This document shows positions 29,607-38,395 of a stretch of 64,000 nucleotides of DNA, piece by piece (position 1 is the stretch's first letter; each line of letters opens with the position of its first letter). Source of the stretch: Thalassospira sp. MCCC 1A01428 (GTDB lineage: Bacteria > Pseudomonadota > Alphaproteobacteria > Rhodospirillales > Thalassospiraceae); NCBI RefSeq assembly GCF_002115825.1, contig NZ_JFJZ01000010.1, forward strand, positions 62,001 to 126,000, in the 5' to 3' direction. Below the pieces are notes generated by a model. That model ran no database searches. It worked only from the letters and a program-made list of their open reading frames with translations, and was not told the origin of the DNA. The translations under genes and the position numbers were made by a program.

Positions 29607-29643
29607 CCATGCAAACGCACAAGGCGCGCATGCGTTTGCATGG
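29607..29643. repeat. 13-bp perfect inverted repeat upstream of efp
   Basis: CCATGCAAACGCA (29607-29619) and TGCGTTTGCATGG (29631-29643) with an 11-base loop. No T-run follows, so it is not an ordinary terminator. It lies 95-131 bp before the efp start, either the end of the MFS transcript or part of the efp leader. Confidence 0.6.
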
Positions 29644-29737
29644 CACGAAGATACTTGCGGGAAAGCCTGCAAACTGATAGTTAGACGCCACTTTTTTCCA
29701 CATTGTGAATCTGTGATCTGAAAGAACGGTTGGTGCC

Positions 29738-30304
29738 ATGAAAATCAACGGCAACGAAATCCGTCCGGGCAACATTATTGAACATAATGGCGGCTTGTGG
29801 CGCGCAGTGAAGACCAATGCAGTAAAGCCTGGCAAAGGCGGTGCATTTAACCAGGTTGAACTGAAAAACCTGCGGGACAATACGAAGCTTAACGAACGCT
29901 TCCGTGCGTCTGAAACTGTCGAACGTGTTCGCCTCGACCAGAAGGACTATACGTTCCTGTTCGCCGAAGGCGACATGCTGACCCTGATGGACAGCGAAAC
30001 TTTCGAGCAGATCACAGTCAATTCCGAACTGATTGGCGACCCTGCGGTATTCCTTCAGGATGGGATGGTTGTTACCGTCGAATCCTTTGAAGAAGAACCG
30101 ATTAGCGCAACTATTCCCGAACACGCAACCTTCCAGATCGTGGAAGCCGATGCTGTGGTAAAGGGGCAGACCCAATCCTCGTCCTACAAACCGGCTGTTC
30201 TTGAGAACGGTGTTCGCATTCTGGTGCCGCCGCACATTGAATCGGGTACCCGCATCGTCGTGAATACTGCCGAAAGCACCTATCTTGAGCGCGCAAAAGA
30301 TTAA
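29738..30304 (+). CDS. efp: Translation elongation factor P
   Basis: EF-P relieves ribosome stalling at polyproline. 188 residues, three beta-barrel domains. The modification loop reads KPGKGGAF with Lys33, the type that is beta-lysylated by EpmA; EpmA and EpmB genes are not in the window. The C-terminal [31 protein letters not shown] is typical. The proline-rich TolA and OmpA-like proteins in this window would be natural EF-P clients. Confidence 0.96.
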   Translation: MKINGNEIRPGNIIEHNGGLWRAVKTNAVKPGKGGAFNQVELKNLRDNTKLNERFRASETVERVRLDQKDYTFLFAEGDMLTLMDSETFEQITVNSELIGDPAVFLQDGMVVTVESFEEEPISATIPEHATFQIVEADAVVKGQTQSSSYKPAVLENGVRILVPPHIESGTRIVVNTAESTYLERAKD

Positions 30305-30356
30305 CTTTCAGCGTCGCTCGTTTTTTCAGACACATTCAAACACCGGGAGATGAGCC

Positions 30357-31166
30357 GTGCGTGGCGCCGCCCGTCGTTCAGCAAATATCAATGTTATGTT
30401 CAAGGCCGTCGAAAAGGCGGCCTATGGGCTTAAGCGCGACTTCGGTGAAGTCGAAAACCTTCAGGTATCAATGAAAGGCCCAGGCGATTTTGTTTCGGCT
30501 GCTGATCATCGTGCCGAAAAACGCCTGCGCGAAGAACTGGAACGGGCCCGCCCCGGTTATGGTTTTCTGCTTGAAGAAGGTGGGGAAATCAAAGGGAGCG
30601 ATCCGGAACACCGCTGGATCATTGACCCGCTTGATGGCACCACCAACTTCCTGCATGGCATTCCGCATTTTGCCATCTCGGTTGCCTTGCAACGGGGGGA
30701 CGAAATCATTGCCGGCATTATCTATGATGTCGCCAAGGACGAGTTCTTCTGGGCTGAAAAAGGCGTTGGCGCGTATCTCGATAACCGCCGGCTGCGTGTT
30801 TCTGGCCGCCGCCGTTTGAACGAGTGCGTTCTGGCCTGCGGGATTCCACATGTCGGGCGCGGTGATCATGCTGTGTTTGAAAAACAGCTTCATGCTGTGA
30901 TGGATCGTTGCTCTGGCGTACGCCGTTTTGGCGCAGCATCGCTGGATCTGGCGTATGTTGCTGCCGGTCGTTATGACGGTTTCTGGGAAACACATTTAAG
31001 CCAGTGGGATATCGCCGCCGGTATCTTGATGATTACCGAAGCTGGCGGGTATATCCGCGACATCAATGGTGGCACCAACATGCTCGGTACGGGCAGTGTG
31101 GTTGCAGCAAATGATTCGATCCAGCCTGTGCTGGCCAAGACTTTGAAGAAAGCCGTTTCCGAATAA
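30357..31166 (+). CDS. suhB: Inositol monophosphatase family protein SuhB (GTG start)
   Basis: Mg-dependent phosphatase of the SuhB/IMPase family, 269 residues. It has motif 1 WIIDPLDGTTNFLHG (metal-binding Asp residues), Glu in LLEEGGE, and motif 2 SQWDIAAGILMITEAGG. It starts at GTG 30357, eight bases after GGGAG. It follows efp by 52 bp, a recurring alphaproteobacterial pairing. E. coli SuhB also acts in rRNA antitermination; whether that applies here is unknown. Confidence 0.93.
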   Translation: MRGAARRSANINVMFKAVEKAAYGLKRDFGEVENLQVSMKGPGDFVSAADHRAEKRLREELERARPGYGFLLEEGGEIKGSDPEHRWIIDPLDGTTNFLHGIPHFAISVALQRGDEIIAGIIYDVAKDEFFWAEKGVGAYLDNRRLRVSGRRRLNECVLACGIPHVGRGDHAVFEKQLHAVMDRCSGVRRFGAASLDLAYVAAGRYDGFWETHLSQWDIAAGILMITEAGGYIRDINGGTNMLGTGSVVAANDSIQPVLAKTLKKAVSE

Positions 31167-31193
31167 TTCGGGATCGTTTTTCGCGAAAATCAT

Positions 31194-31228
31194 AAAGGCA
31201 TTCACAAATTGTTGTGGATGCCTTTTTT
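31194..31228 (+). terminator. Terminator after suhB
   Basis: 13-bp stem AAAGGCATTCACA / TGTGGATGCCTTT (one G-U), ending in TTTTTT. Confidence 0.9.
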
Positions 31229-31406
31229 GCGTTCAGGTCAAACCGGTTGTCGACAACAATATGGTAAGTTATGGTGCCAAAGAACGGTCCGGGAGGGAAG
31301 ACCCGGGACGGAACTGGGGTAGCACTTTGCGTGCCGTAAGATCGTCACAAAAATCGCATTCAATGCGAGCGGTCGAAAAACAGGATAACAAGGGGCCTGC
31401 GAATTG

Positions 31407-33011
31407 ATGAAGGGGAATACAAAGATTTCGGCGATTGCCATTGCGGCGGCGCTCGGAACATTGATGGCGACCAGTCATGGTGCCAGTGCCCGGTCGTTTT
31501 CTCCGGCAATGCCCGGCAGCAATGTGCAGGTTGACTGGGGTGTTCTGGACCAGCTTGGCAACAGCGAAACCGATACATCAGGCGGTTCATTTTCCGGCCA
31601 TGATACCAATCCCCGGATCAAGATCGACAGCCAGCTTTTGATTTATCCGCAAACCTCGCCAAAATCACGCTTTCTGGCCCCGCAACTGCTGCTAACACCC
31701 CCGGGCGGGGCGCAGCACTTCGATGCCGCCAGCACCCGTAACACCCCAGGCAACACTATTGATGATCTTGAAACAGTCGTCATTGATGGCGCAGGTGTTA
31801 TTCCTTCAGACACCAGCGCACAAAGCCCGCAAGCGCCGGTAATTTTACGGCCGCCGGTCGAACGCGTGCAATTACGCGCGCCGGCATCCTTTCCATCACG
31901 CCCTGCCGTCGAAGAATTCCCGCCGGCAACGGCCCCTTCACCTGGCCGCACCACAGGCAATCTTGGTGGCCCGCTTGCGGCAGACATGGAAGATGATGGC
32001 GCACCGCAAGTTATTCATCTGGTGCAACCCGCCCCACACCAACCACCCGCCAGGACTCTCGACGGGTTACCGCGTGCCAAACCGGCTGAAAATGCTGCCA
32101 GCCGTGTGGTGGTTAGTGCAAACGCTACCCCGGCGACTGCTATGACGGTATCTGCCCCGGCACATGTCGCAACACCGGCATCGGCTCCGGCGGCAAAGCC
32201 TGCCAGTTTGCTAACGCCCGCCCCTGCGGCACCCGTGGCAAAAATAGTGCAAGTGGCCGATAAAAATACCGGCACCACAAAGGCGACCCCACCGACAGCG
32301 CCAAAAATTACCGAACCACATATTGATACTCCGCGTGAGGCCCCCAAAAACAAAATGGCGGTCCCGCCCGTAAATACGGTGCCGTTACCCGACAAAAACG
32401 CCATTAAACCGGCCCCGAAACCCAAAGACATCCCCTCAGTCACGCCCAATCCGCTGGAAAAAGACAACGCAGTACCAACGGCACCCGCCCCCGCACCGGG
32501 CACAACAACTTCGCCTCAAAAAATGACCGAGCCGCAGGCACGCGTGATGCCCAAACCGCCGGCGCCCAAACCCGCAATCCACAAAGCTGCACCGCTGCCC
32601 GAACCCCGCCCTGCCCCGCAGCCGCAAAAGCAGCAGCGCGAAACGGCTTCGGCACCGGCATCGCTGGCGATGGACAAGCCAAAGGCAGAAGTTACCGCAG
32701 GGGGCGATTACAGCCTGCCCTTCTCTGAAAACAGTTTTGAACTCGATAATGGCGCCAGGAAAAGACTTGACGCCATTGTTCGGACGCTAACCAAAGATGA
32801 CGACTTGCGCGTTCAGCTTCAGGCGTATGCCGCTGGTGAATCCCAGAATGCCAGCAAAGCCCGTCGTCTTTCGCTTTCGCGTGCCTTGCAAGTCCGTTCC
32901 TATCTGATCGACAGCGGCGTACGATCAACCCGAATTGATGTTCGCGCGCTTGGTGCCAATGTCCCCTCCGGCCCGGCTGACCGCGTCGATGTTAAAACCG
33001 TTCAACGCTAG
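31407..33011 (+). CDS. OmpA-family periplasmic protein with long Pro/Ala-rich region
   Basis: 534 residues. A signal peptide (about 1-28, LMATSHGASA then RSF) precedes a long low-complexity segment rich in Pro, Ala, Thr and Lys (about 150-415). The final 110 residues (from YSLPFSENSFELDNGARKRLDAIV to LGANVPSGPADRVDVKTVQR) form an OmpA-like domain with the helix SKARRLSLSRALQVRSYLIDSGV, suited to peptidoglycan contact. ATG 31407 is used; TTG 31404 has slightly better spacing to AGGGG. It starts a three-gene cassette with a MotA/TolQ-like channel 12 bp downstream and a MotB-like protein, and may be the part reaching across the periplasm. Confidence 0.8.
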   Translation: MKGNTKISAIAIAAALGTLMATSHGASARSFSPAMPGSNVQVDWGVLDQLGNSETDTSGGSFSGHDTNPRIKIDSQLLIYPQTSPKSRFLAPQLLLTPPGGAQHFDAASTRNTPGNTIDDLETVVIDGAGVIPSDTSAQSPQAPVILRPPVERVQLRAPASFPSRPAVEEFPPATAPSPGRTTGNLGGPLAADMEDDGAPQVIHLVQPAPHQPPARTLDGLPRAKPAENAASRVVVSANATPATAMTVSAPAHVATPASAPAAKPASLLTPAPAAPVAKIVQVADKNTGTTKATPPTAPKITEPHIDTPREAPKNKMAVPPVNTVPLPDKNAIKPAPKPKDIPSVTPNPLEKDNAVPTAPAPAPGTTTSPQKMTEPQARVMPKPPAPKPAIHKAAPLPEPRPAPQPQKQQRETASAPASLAMDKPKAEVTAGGDYSLPFSENSFELDNGARKRLDAIVRTLTKDDDLRVQLQAYAAGESQNASKARRLSLSRALQVRSYLIDSGVRSTRIDVRALGANVPSGPADRVDVKTVQR

Positions 33012-33023
33012 GATTTATCTGTC

Positions 33024-34208
33024 ATGAGCAATAATGCGTCCAACGGCGCGGCCAGCATTCCGGTTATTACCAAACCTGGTGCCTATCTGACCCGGATGGG
33101 AATTTTTACAGCCGTTATCGTCGCCATCGCAGCCCTGTTATATCCGACGCTGTCTGGTGCCTTTTTGGCCAGTGCAGTATTGAACGGCCTGATCATTGGC
33201 GTATTTATCATCGGCGTCGTTTATACATTTCGCATGGCCTTCAGCCTGAATCCCGAAGTCGCCTGGATTGAAGATTTTCGCCGTAATCGCCCCGGTCTAA
33301 GTGCACAGGATACGCCCAAACTGCTTGCCCCGATGGCGCGCATGATGCAGGAGCAGCGCCGCGACCGACCACAGCTTTCAACCCTGGCAACCAGCACCAT
33401 CCTCGACTCGATCCGGTCACGTCTGGATGAAAGCCGCGAATTATCGCGCTATCTGGTAAGCTTGCTGGTATTTCTGGGCTTGCTCGGCACCTTCTGGGGC
33501 TTGCTGCAAACCGTTAACTCGGTTGCCGACGTGATTGGCAACGTCAATGTTGGTGGCGGCGGCAATATGGAATTGTGGTTTGGCCAACTTAAGGAAGGCC
33601 TCTCAAAACCGCTGAATGGCATGGGTACGGCGTTTTCTTCCTCGCTGTTTGGTCTGGCCGGGTCGCTGGCGCTTGGCCTTCTCGACATGCAGGCAGGTCA
33701 GGCACAGAACCGTTTCTTTAACGAACTTGAAGAATGGCTATCAAGCTTCACCCGTGTTTCTTCGGGCGGGCCGCTTTCTGATGGAGAACAATCGGTTCCG
33801 GCTTATCTTTCAGCCCTGATCGAACAGATGGCCGATAATATGGAAGGGTTGCAAAACTCGATCCAGCGTTCCGAGTCCTCGCAAATCAAATCGCACAACA
33901 CCCTGATCGATCTGGCCGACAAACTTTCGACCCTGACCGACCAGATGAAGGCTGAACAGCAATTGATGGTCAAGCTGGCGGAAAGCCAGATGCACCTCAA
34001 ACCGGTGCTTGATCAGTTGTCCGATTCAATGAAGGGCGGCAGCTTTGGTATTGATGACAATACCCGTGCGCATATCCGCTCGCTTGACAACCAGGTTGGG
34101 CGCGTCGCTGACGAACTGACCATGGGACGCCAGCAGCAGACCCAGGAAATTCGAAGCGAAATAAAACTTCTGGCCCGTACCATCGCCGCGATCGCCGAGG
34201 AGGGTTAA
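33024..34208 (+). CDS. MotA/TolQ/ExbB-like proton channel protein with long cytoplasmic tail
   Basis: 394 residues. Two N-terminal hydrophobic helices (about 24-45 and 50-70) and two more (about 142-163 and 198-222) give a MotA-like layout. The family pore segment is LVFLGLLGTFWGLLQTVNSV, followed by GMGTAFSSSLFGLAGSLALGLLD. The last 160 residues (about 235-394) are predicted helical and coiled-coil (ALIEQMADNMEGLQ, LIDLADKLSTLTDQMKAEQ), far longer than in TolQ or ExbB. It directly precedes the MotB-like gene (4 bp), its obvious partner. Distinct from tolQ in this window. Confidence 0.82.
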   Translation: MSNNASNGAASIPVITKPGAYLTRMGIFTAVIVAIAALLYPTLSGAFLASAVLNGLIIGVFIIGVVYTFRMAFSLNPEVAWIEDFRRNRPGLSAQDTPKLLAPMARMMQEQRRDRPQLSTLATSTILDSIRSRLDESRELSRYLVSLLVFLGLLGTFWGLLQTVNSVADVIGNVNVGGGGNMELWFGQLKEGLSKPLNGMGTAFSSSLFGLAGSLALGLLDMQAGQAQNRFFNELEEWLSSFTRVSSGGPLSDGEQSVPAYLSALIEQMADNMEGLQNSIQRSESSQIKSHNTLIDLADKLSTLTDQMKAEQQLMVKLAESQMHLKPVLDQLSDSMKGGSFGIDDNTRAHIRSLDNQVGRVADELTMGRQQQTQEIRSEIKLLARTIAAIAEEG

Positions 34209-34212
34209 CCCC

Positions 34213-35376
34213 ATGTCCGGCTTGTCTCGCCGCCGCAGTCGCGATGTAAATACCTGGCCTGGCTTTGTAGATGCCCTGGCAACACTTTTGATGGTGATCA
34301 TCTTCCTGCTGATGATCTTTGTTGTTGCACAGGTCTATCTCGGTGCGGCCCTCTCGGGTCGCGACAAGGCCCTTAGCGACCTTACATCGCAAGTTAATGA
34401 ACTCACCAATCTGTTGTCGCTTGAACGCAACAATAACCAGGAAATGCAGCTGGAACTAACCCAGCTCACGACCGAGCTTTCGACCACCAGCGACGACCGT
34501 GATGCCCTAAAAAACCGGGTTTCTGCGCTGGCTGACAAACTGTCATCAGCGCAAATGTCCGCGGCTGAGCAGGAAAAGAAACTGCTGGCGGCACTGGCTG
34601 CGCTGGAAGACAAAAAATCCGAACTGAGCAAGCTGGAAGAAAAAGCCGACCAAACCCAGCAAGACCAGAAATCGCGAATTGATGAACTGGCAAAACTTCT
34701 GGCACAGCGCGCGAGCGAGCTTGATGATCAAAAAGACATCAGTGAATCTGCCCGTGCTCAGGTTGCGGCCCTAAACCAGCAATTGCTGGCAGTGCGTCAG
34801 CAACTTTCAAAATTGCAGGATGCCCTGGAAATTTCCGAAGCCGAGAGCAAGGATAAAGACGCCCAGATCGTAAATCTGGGACAGCGCCTGAATGCCGCAC
34901 TGGCATCAAAGGTTGCGGAATTGCAGCGTTACCGGTCCGAGTTCTTTGGCCGTCTGCGTCAGGTGCTGGGCGATCGCCAAAACATCCGCGTCGTTGGCGA
35001 CCGTTTTGTCTTCCAGTCCGAAGTGCTTTTTGGTTCCGGTTCAGCTGACATTGGCGACGAAGGCAAGGTTCAGCTGGCGAAACTTGCTGATACCCTAAAG
35101 CAGATCTCGACCGAAATTCCCGATGATATTGATTGGGTTATGCGGGTAGATGGCCATACCGACAAGGTTCCGATCCGAAATAACGATTTCAAATCAAACT
35201 GGGAGCTGTCTGCTGCACGGGCAATTTCCGTGGTCAAATTCATGATTGACCAGGGCGTGCCGCCCAAACGGCTGGTAGCAGCGGGCTTTGGCGAATATCA
35301 ACCCCTTGATAATCGTGATGATGAAATCGCCTATCGCCGAAACCGGCGAATAGAATTTAAAATTACGGAACGTTAA
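34213..35376 (+). CDS. MotB-like stator protein: one TM helix, long coiled coil, OmpA peptidoglycan-binding domain
   Basis: 387 residues. A basic start (SRRRSRD) and a single membrane helix (about 17-44, WPGFVDALATLLMVIIFLLMIFV) carry Asp20 at the position of the proton-binding Asp of MotB. A coiled coil of about 190 residues follows (about 48-235). An OmpA/MotB domain (about 265-387) has VDGHTDKVPI, NWELSAARAISVVKFMIDQGV and GFGEYQPLDN, and ends in RRNRRIEFKITE. GGAGG precedes the ATG. The coiled coil is far longer than in MotB; together with the channel protein it resembles an ion-driven envelope motor rather than flagellar stators. Confidence 0.82.
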   Translation: MSGLSRRRSRDVNTWPGFVDALATLLMVIIFLLMIFVVAQVYLGAALSGRDKALSDLTSQVNELTNLLSLERNNNQEMQLELTQLTTELSTTSDDRDALKNRVSALADKLSSAQMSAAEQEKKLLAALAALEDKKSELSKLEEKADQTQQDQKSRIDELAKLLAQRASELDDQKDISESARAQVAALNQQLLAVRQQLSKLQDALEISEAESKDKDAQIVNLGQRLNAALASKVAELQRYRSEFFGRLRQVLGDRQNIRVVGDRFVFQSEVLFGSGSADIGDEGKVQLAKLADTLKQISTEIPDDIDWVMRVDGHTDKVPIRNNDFKSNWELSAARAISVVKFMIDQGVPPKRLVAAGFGEYQPLDNRDDEIAYRRNRRIEFKITER

Positions 35377-35381
35377 AATTT

Positions 35382-35410
35382 AAAAGAGCTCCTTTTAGGG
35401 GCTCTTTTTT
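35382..35410 (+). terminator. Terminator after the MotB-like gene
   Basis: 11-bp stem AAAAGAGCTCC / GGGGCTCTTTT (one G-U), then a T-run. Confidence 0.88.
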
Positions 35411-35480
35411 ATGTCACGCCACACAACTCCTGATAGTATATTCTACGGGTCTAAAATATTAACTTTTGAGAACGGGACAG

Positions 35481-36443
35481 ATGTTGGGGATCAAGATACT
35501 TTCTAAACTGACGGCATTAAGTTGCGGACTACTTTTAACGGCTTGTGTCAGCGACGGAGCGCCAAGAGATTCTATTGGGCGTTCAATGAGCCTTGAAAGC
35601 AAGGGATCGTTTCAACCATATCAAACCCATTTTAATGCTTTTACATTTCTAAAGCCTTCCCGAACCTACAAAACGGAAAGCATTGAACGCAATAATGGCT
35701 CTGTCTGGACTGAACAGATTATTTCAGACAAAGATTCAATATTCATTACCATCGAACATGTGAATGTTGCGTGGTTCCGGCAAAGCACGGAAGATGACAT
35801 GCTTGATCGCAATACATTCCGTAAATTGGCCACTGAATTTGACATCCCCGAAGACAAATACGTTCAAATTGACAAAATTTCGCCACGGACCAAAGGTTTG
35901 ATCGCGACAAGTGGTAAATGCACTGTCGCAAGGTTTGTTAAGCGCTTAAAAGTTCTTACGGATGCCCGAAATGAAAGGGGATATCCCGATACTGCTGTCA
36001 TATTCGTGAATTGTGGCGATAGCTTAACAATACCTGCCGAAGAGCTTGTTCAAAAAATAGACTTAATTACCGATGCTGAAAGAACAGAGCTGGCAAAAGC
36101 CTATGAAAACATCGGCCCGCTGACGCCGAAAGACAAGAACAAAGTGCAATTCACTATATCGTGGGATGGCATTGCTAAAGACATGCAAGGTGAGGTCAAA
36201 CTGACCGCCAAAGGGGCTGCGCAGACCGATTTCACGGTAACGATAGCTGAGCCAACCATGACCTGCGACGGCACTTCAATCACAGACGACAAGACACAAT
36301 GGACCGGGACCTGGTCGTTAACCTGTTCGGACAAAAGAACGGCCAATGGTGTTTGGACCAGCCTTGGAAAGGGTAAAGGGCAAGTTGGAACAGGTCAGGA
36401 TAATAAAGGTAAAGATGTAGAATTTAAGATTGGAAAAAGTTAA
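35481..36443 (+). CDS. Secreted lipoprotein of unknown function
   Basis: 320 residues from ATG 35481 (GGGA upstream). The signal sequence ends in the lipobox LLLTAC, so Cys21 should be lipidated; Val follows it, with Ser/Asp at +3/+4, compatible with outer-membrane sorting. An N-terminal domain (about 45-210) contains two Cys near GKCTVARF and VNCGDSL. A C-terminal beta-rich domain (about 215-320) contains TMTCDGTSIT and WSLTCSDKRTANGVW, a likely disulfide pair. No family recognised. Base composition is AT-richer than the neighbouring genes. Encoded just after the stator cassette but beyond its terminator. Confidence 0.75.
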   Translation: MLGIKILSKLTALSCGLLLTACVSDGAPRDSIGRSMSLESKGSFQPYQTHFNAFTFLKPSRTYKTESIERNNGSVWTEQIISDKDSIFITIEHVNVAWFRQSTEDDMLDRNTFRKLATEFDIPEDKYVQIDKISPRTKGLIATSGKCTVARFVKRLKVLTDARNERGYPDTAVIFVNCGDSLTIPAEELVQKIDLITDAERTELAKAYENIGPLTPKDKNKVQFTISWDGIAKDMQGEVKLTAKGAAQTDFTVTIAEPTMTCDGTSITDDKTQWTGTWSLTCSDKRTANGVWTSLGKGKGQVGTGQDNKGKDVEFKIGKS

Positions 36444-36961
36444 AAACAGAAAACCACTGGTTTAATCGTTAAATAACCAGCTCTCTGATGCTATAATTAT
36501 CCTAAATTCAAGAATCAAAGAGCTCACAAACAGGGCTCTTTTTTTGATCAAAAAATGAATGCCTATTATGGATCTGAATTACAGATACCATTACTTTTCC
36601 TTCAATGATTAGAACGAAAAAATATTAAAAATCAATCATATTGGCGAAGTATTTGGGCTGGCGGTTATCTTGCGTGCATATTCCCGCAAAAATAACGTCA
36701 TAGATGCCAGCCAAAAGGCTGGCAGCCTGCGCATTTTTAACATTGAAACCGGTTTTCTCGCAGATCAAGGTTGATGCTTCCCAAGCGAAGCATCCCGGCA
36801 ACCAATGGTATCAATTGTCAAATTTCTGCCACCTTTGATCGGTACTTGAAAAACCGTCCAAAAATAAAACAACTTCAACGCAAACAATTGAAGCCAAAGC
36901 CAAAAGGCAGCTTCGCAATACAAAACAAGAGCAAACCATCGAGCAGAAGGTTCCCTTACCT
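36444..36961. other. Gene-free region with several hairpins
   Basis: About 520 bp, AT-rich. It contains the terminator of the lipoprotein gene plus hairpins TGCCAGCC-AAAA-GGCTGGCA (36705-36724) and GATGCTTC-N6-GAAGCATC (36773-36794). A 64-codon frame at 36771-36965 is Lys/Pro-rich and unsupported. Confidence 0.5.
36517..36545 (+). terminator. Terminator after the lipoprotein gene
   Basis: 9-bp stem AAAGAGCTC / GGGCTCTTT (one G-U pair) followed by a T-run. Confidence 0.8.
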
Positions 36962-37495
36962 ATGAATGAGAACGCAACCACAGCAAATCATCAAAAGAAC
37001 TATAGCCCATCCTGGCAACGGCGATTTGATTTACTGGACTCTCTTGACGCAGACAAACTTTCCATGAGCGCAGTGACAAAAACAGAAAAATACAAGTCCC
37101 TAAGCTTTTGGCAGAAATTCCGGCTGATGCGCAACTTCCTCGCGTTCTTTTTCGGCGGGCTTTATTATCTGTGCAAGGGCATGTGGGCGAAGGGCCTTTT
37201 TATCATTGGCGCGTCATCGCTCTACGGCATCATTCTTCTTTCAATCGAAATCAGCGCCGGGCGTATCGTTATTCCGACAATTGTTTACTGGTTGCCCCCC
37301 GCAGTCATCGCCTCGCAACTGGCAAACTTTGATTATTATCGCAAGGAAAAGCTGGGCGAAAAAATCTGGGCGAAAATTCCGGCTATTTTTGCGGACCTGA
37401 AAGTAACATTGCCCTTGGCGATTATTGCTTTGGCAACCAATTTCTATCTGGGTTATCACGCCGCAATGACCATTCCTGATCCTTATTTCGGTTAA
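36962..37495 (+). CDS. DUF2628-like membrane protein
   Basis: 177 residues. A soluble N-terminus (SPSWQRRFDLLDSLDADKL) is followed by FWQKFRLMRNFLAFFFGGLYYLCKGMWAKGLFI, the DUF2628 pattern, and two to three further hydrophobic segments (about 82-100, 104-125 and 148-168). Probably an inner-membrane protein; function unknown. ATG 36962 has AAGG 10 bases before it. Monocistronic, with a terminator at 37519. Confidence 0.7.
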   Translation: MNENATTANHQKNYSPSWQRRFDLLDSLDADKLSMSAVTKTEKYKSLSFWQKFRLMRNFLAFFFGGLYYLCKGMWAKGLFIIGASSLYGIILLSIEISAGRIVIPTIVYWLPPAVIASQLANFDYYRKEKLGEKIWAKIPAIFADLKVTLPLAIIALATNFYLGYHAAMTIPDPYFG

Positions 37496-37518
37496 AATCG
37501 GCCAAATTCCAATTTATC

Positions 37519-37552
37519 GGCGCGTAGCAAGGCACTGTTACGCGCCATTTTT
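37519..37552 (+). terminator. Terminator after the DUF2628-like gene
   Basis: Perfect 8-bp stem GGCGCGTA / TACGCGCC with a 12-base loop, followed by ATTTTTA. Confidence 0.8.
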
Positions 37553-37648
37553 ATGCCTTATCGGAACTTCACCCTGCCTAATATGTTCTGGAACTATTCA
37601 ACTATCCGGCACATCCCGCTGGTCTCGAAACCAAGACAGGAGGGACAC

Positions 37649-38221
37649 ATGACCCAGACGCCCGAAAAAAGCCACCGCCAGATCATTGGTGTTTTCGACA
37701 ATGCCAATGACATGCACCACGCACTGGAGGCCTTACAAAAAGCTGGTTTTAATCGATCGGAAATGAGCCTGATTGCCAATGAACTGACAATCGACGAAAA
37801 ACTGGGCCATATCTATCGCAAAACCGAAGATCTGGAAAATGATCCGGCAACACCGCGCATTGCCTATACATCACCCGACCCAACGGGTGACGCAGAAGGC
37901 GCGCTGATCGGCGCACCGATGTATGTTGCCGCCTTCACCACCGCCGGTATCATGGTCGCAGCGGGTGGACCGATGGTTGCGACCATTGCGGCCATCCTTG
38001 GTGCTGGCGGGGCCGGTGCCGCTGCTGGCGGTGTTCTCGCCAAACTGTTTGGCAAACAGCATTCCGATAAGGTTCAACAAAAACTTGAAGATGGCGGCCT
38101 TTTGCTTGCTGTGCGCAGCGACGATGACCGACAGGAAGAAAAAGCACATCAGATTTTGTCTAAACACAGCAATGACGACGTTTTTATATATGACCCACCC
38201 AGTAAAACCTTGCCGGAATAA
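37649..38221 (+). CDS. Stress-type protein with Gly/Ala-rich hydrophobic segment
   Basis: 190 residues from ATG 37649, with a clear AGGAGG ribosome site; an earlier opening from 37553 is rejected. The N-terminus RQIIGVFDNANDMHHALEALQKAGFNRSEMSLIAN matches the ferredoxin-like module of general stress protein 17M-type and DUF1269-type proteins. A Gly/Ala-rich hydrophobic stretch (about 85-135) suggests membrane insertion or a glycine-zipper. A C-terminal segment ending VRSDDDRQEEKAHQILSKHSNDDVFIYD repeats the alpha/beta pattern. Likely an envelope stress protein; specific role unknown. Confidence 0.7.
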   Translation: MTQTPEKSHRQIIGVFDNANDMHHALEALQKAGFNRSEMSLIANELTIDEKLGHIYRKTEDLENDPATPRIAYTSPDPTGDAEGALIGAPMYVAAFTTAGIMVAAGGPMVATIAAILGAGGAGAAAGGVLAKLFGKQHSDKVQQKLEDGGLLLAVRSDDDRQEEKAHQILSKHSNDDVFIYDPPSKTLPE

Positions 38222-38395
38222 TGAGTGACCCGGAAATTTGGAAATTGTCGGCATATTGAATGTCGCACACCATTCACCGGCAATAAAAATTCCAAACAAT
38301 CATGTCGACGTAATTGTGCCGCAACAGTTTTTGTGGATTAACAACAAAAGATTGGCTAGCTTCGCGTGGTTATTTTCACCCGCTGGAGCCAGCCA

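Noticed and set aside
33024-35376. Calling the cassette a Zorya defence system
   Set aside because: Only the channel and stator parts resemble ZorA/ZorB; no ZorC, ZorD or ZorE-like effector follows, and an OmpA-like periplasmic protein precedes it instead.
36771-36965. 64-codon Lys/Pro-rich frame before the DUF2628-like gene
   Set aside because: No ribosome site; it overlaps a hairpin and the start of the next gene, and its composition is not protein-like.
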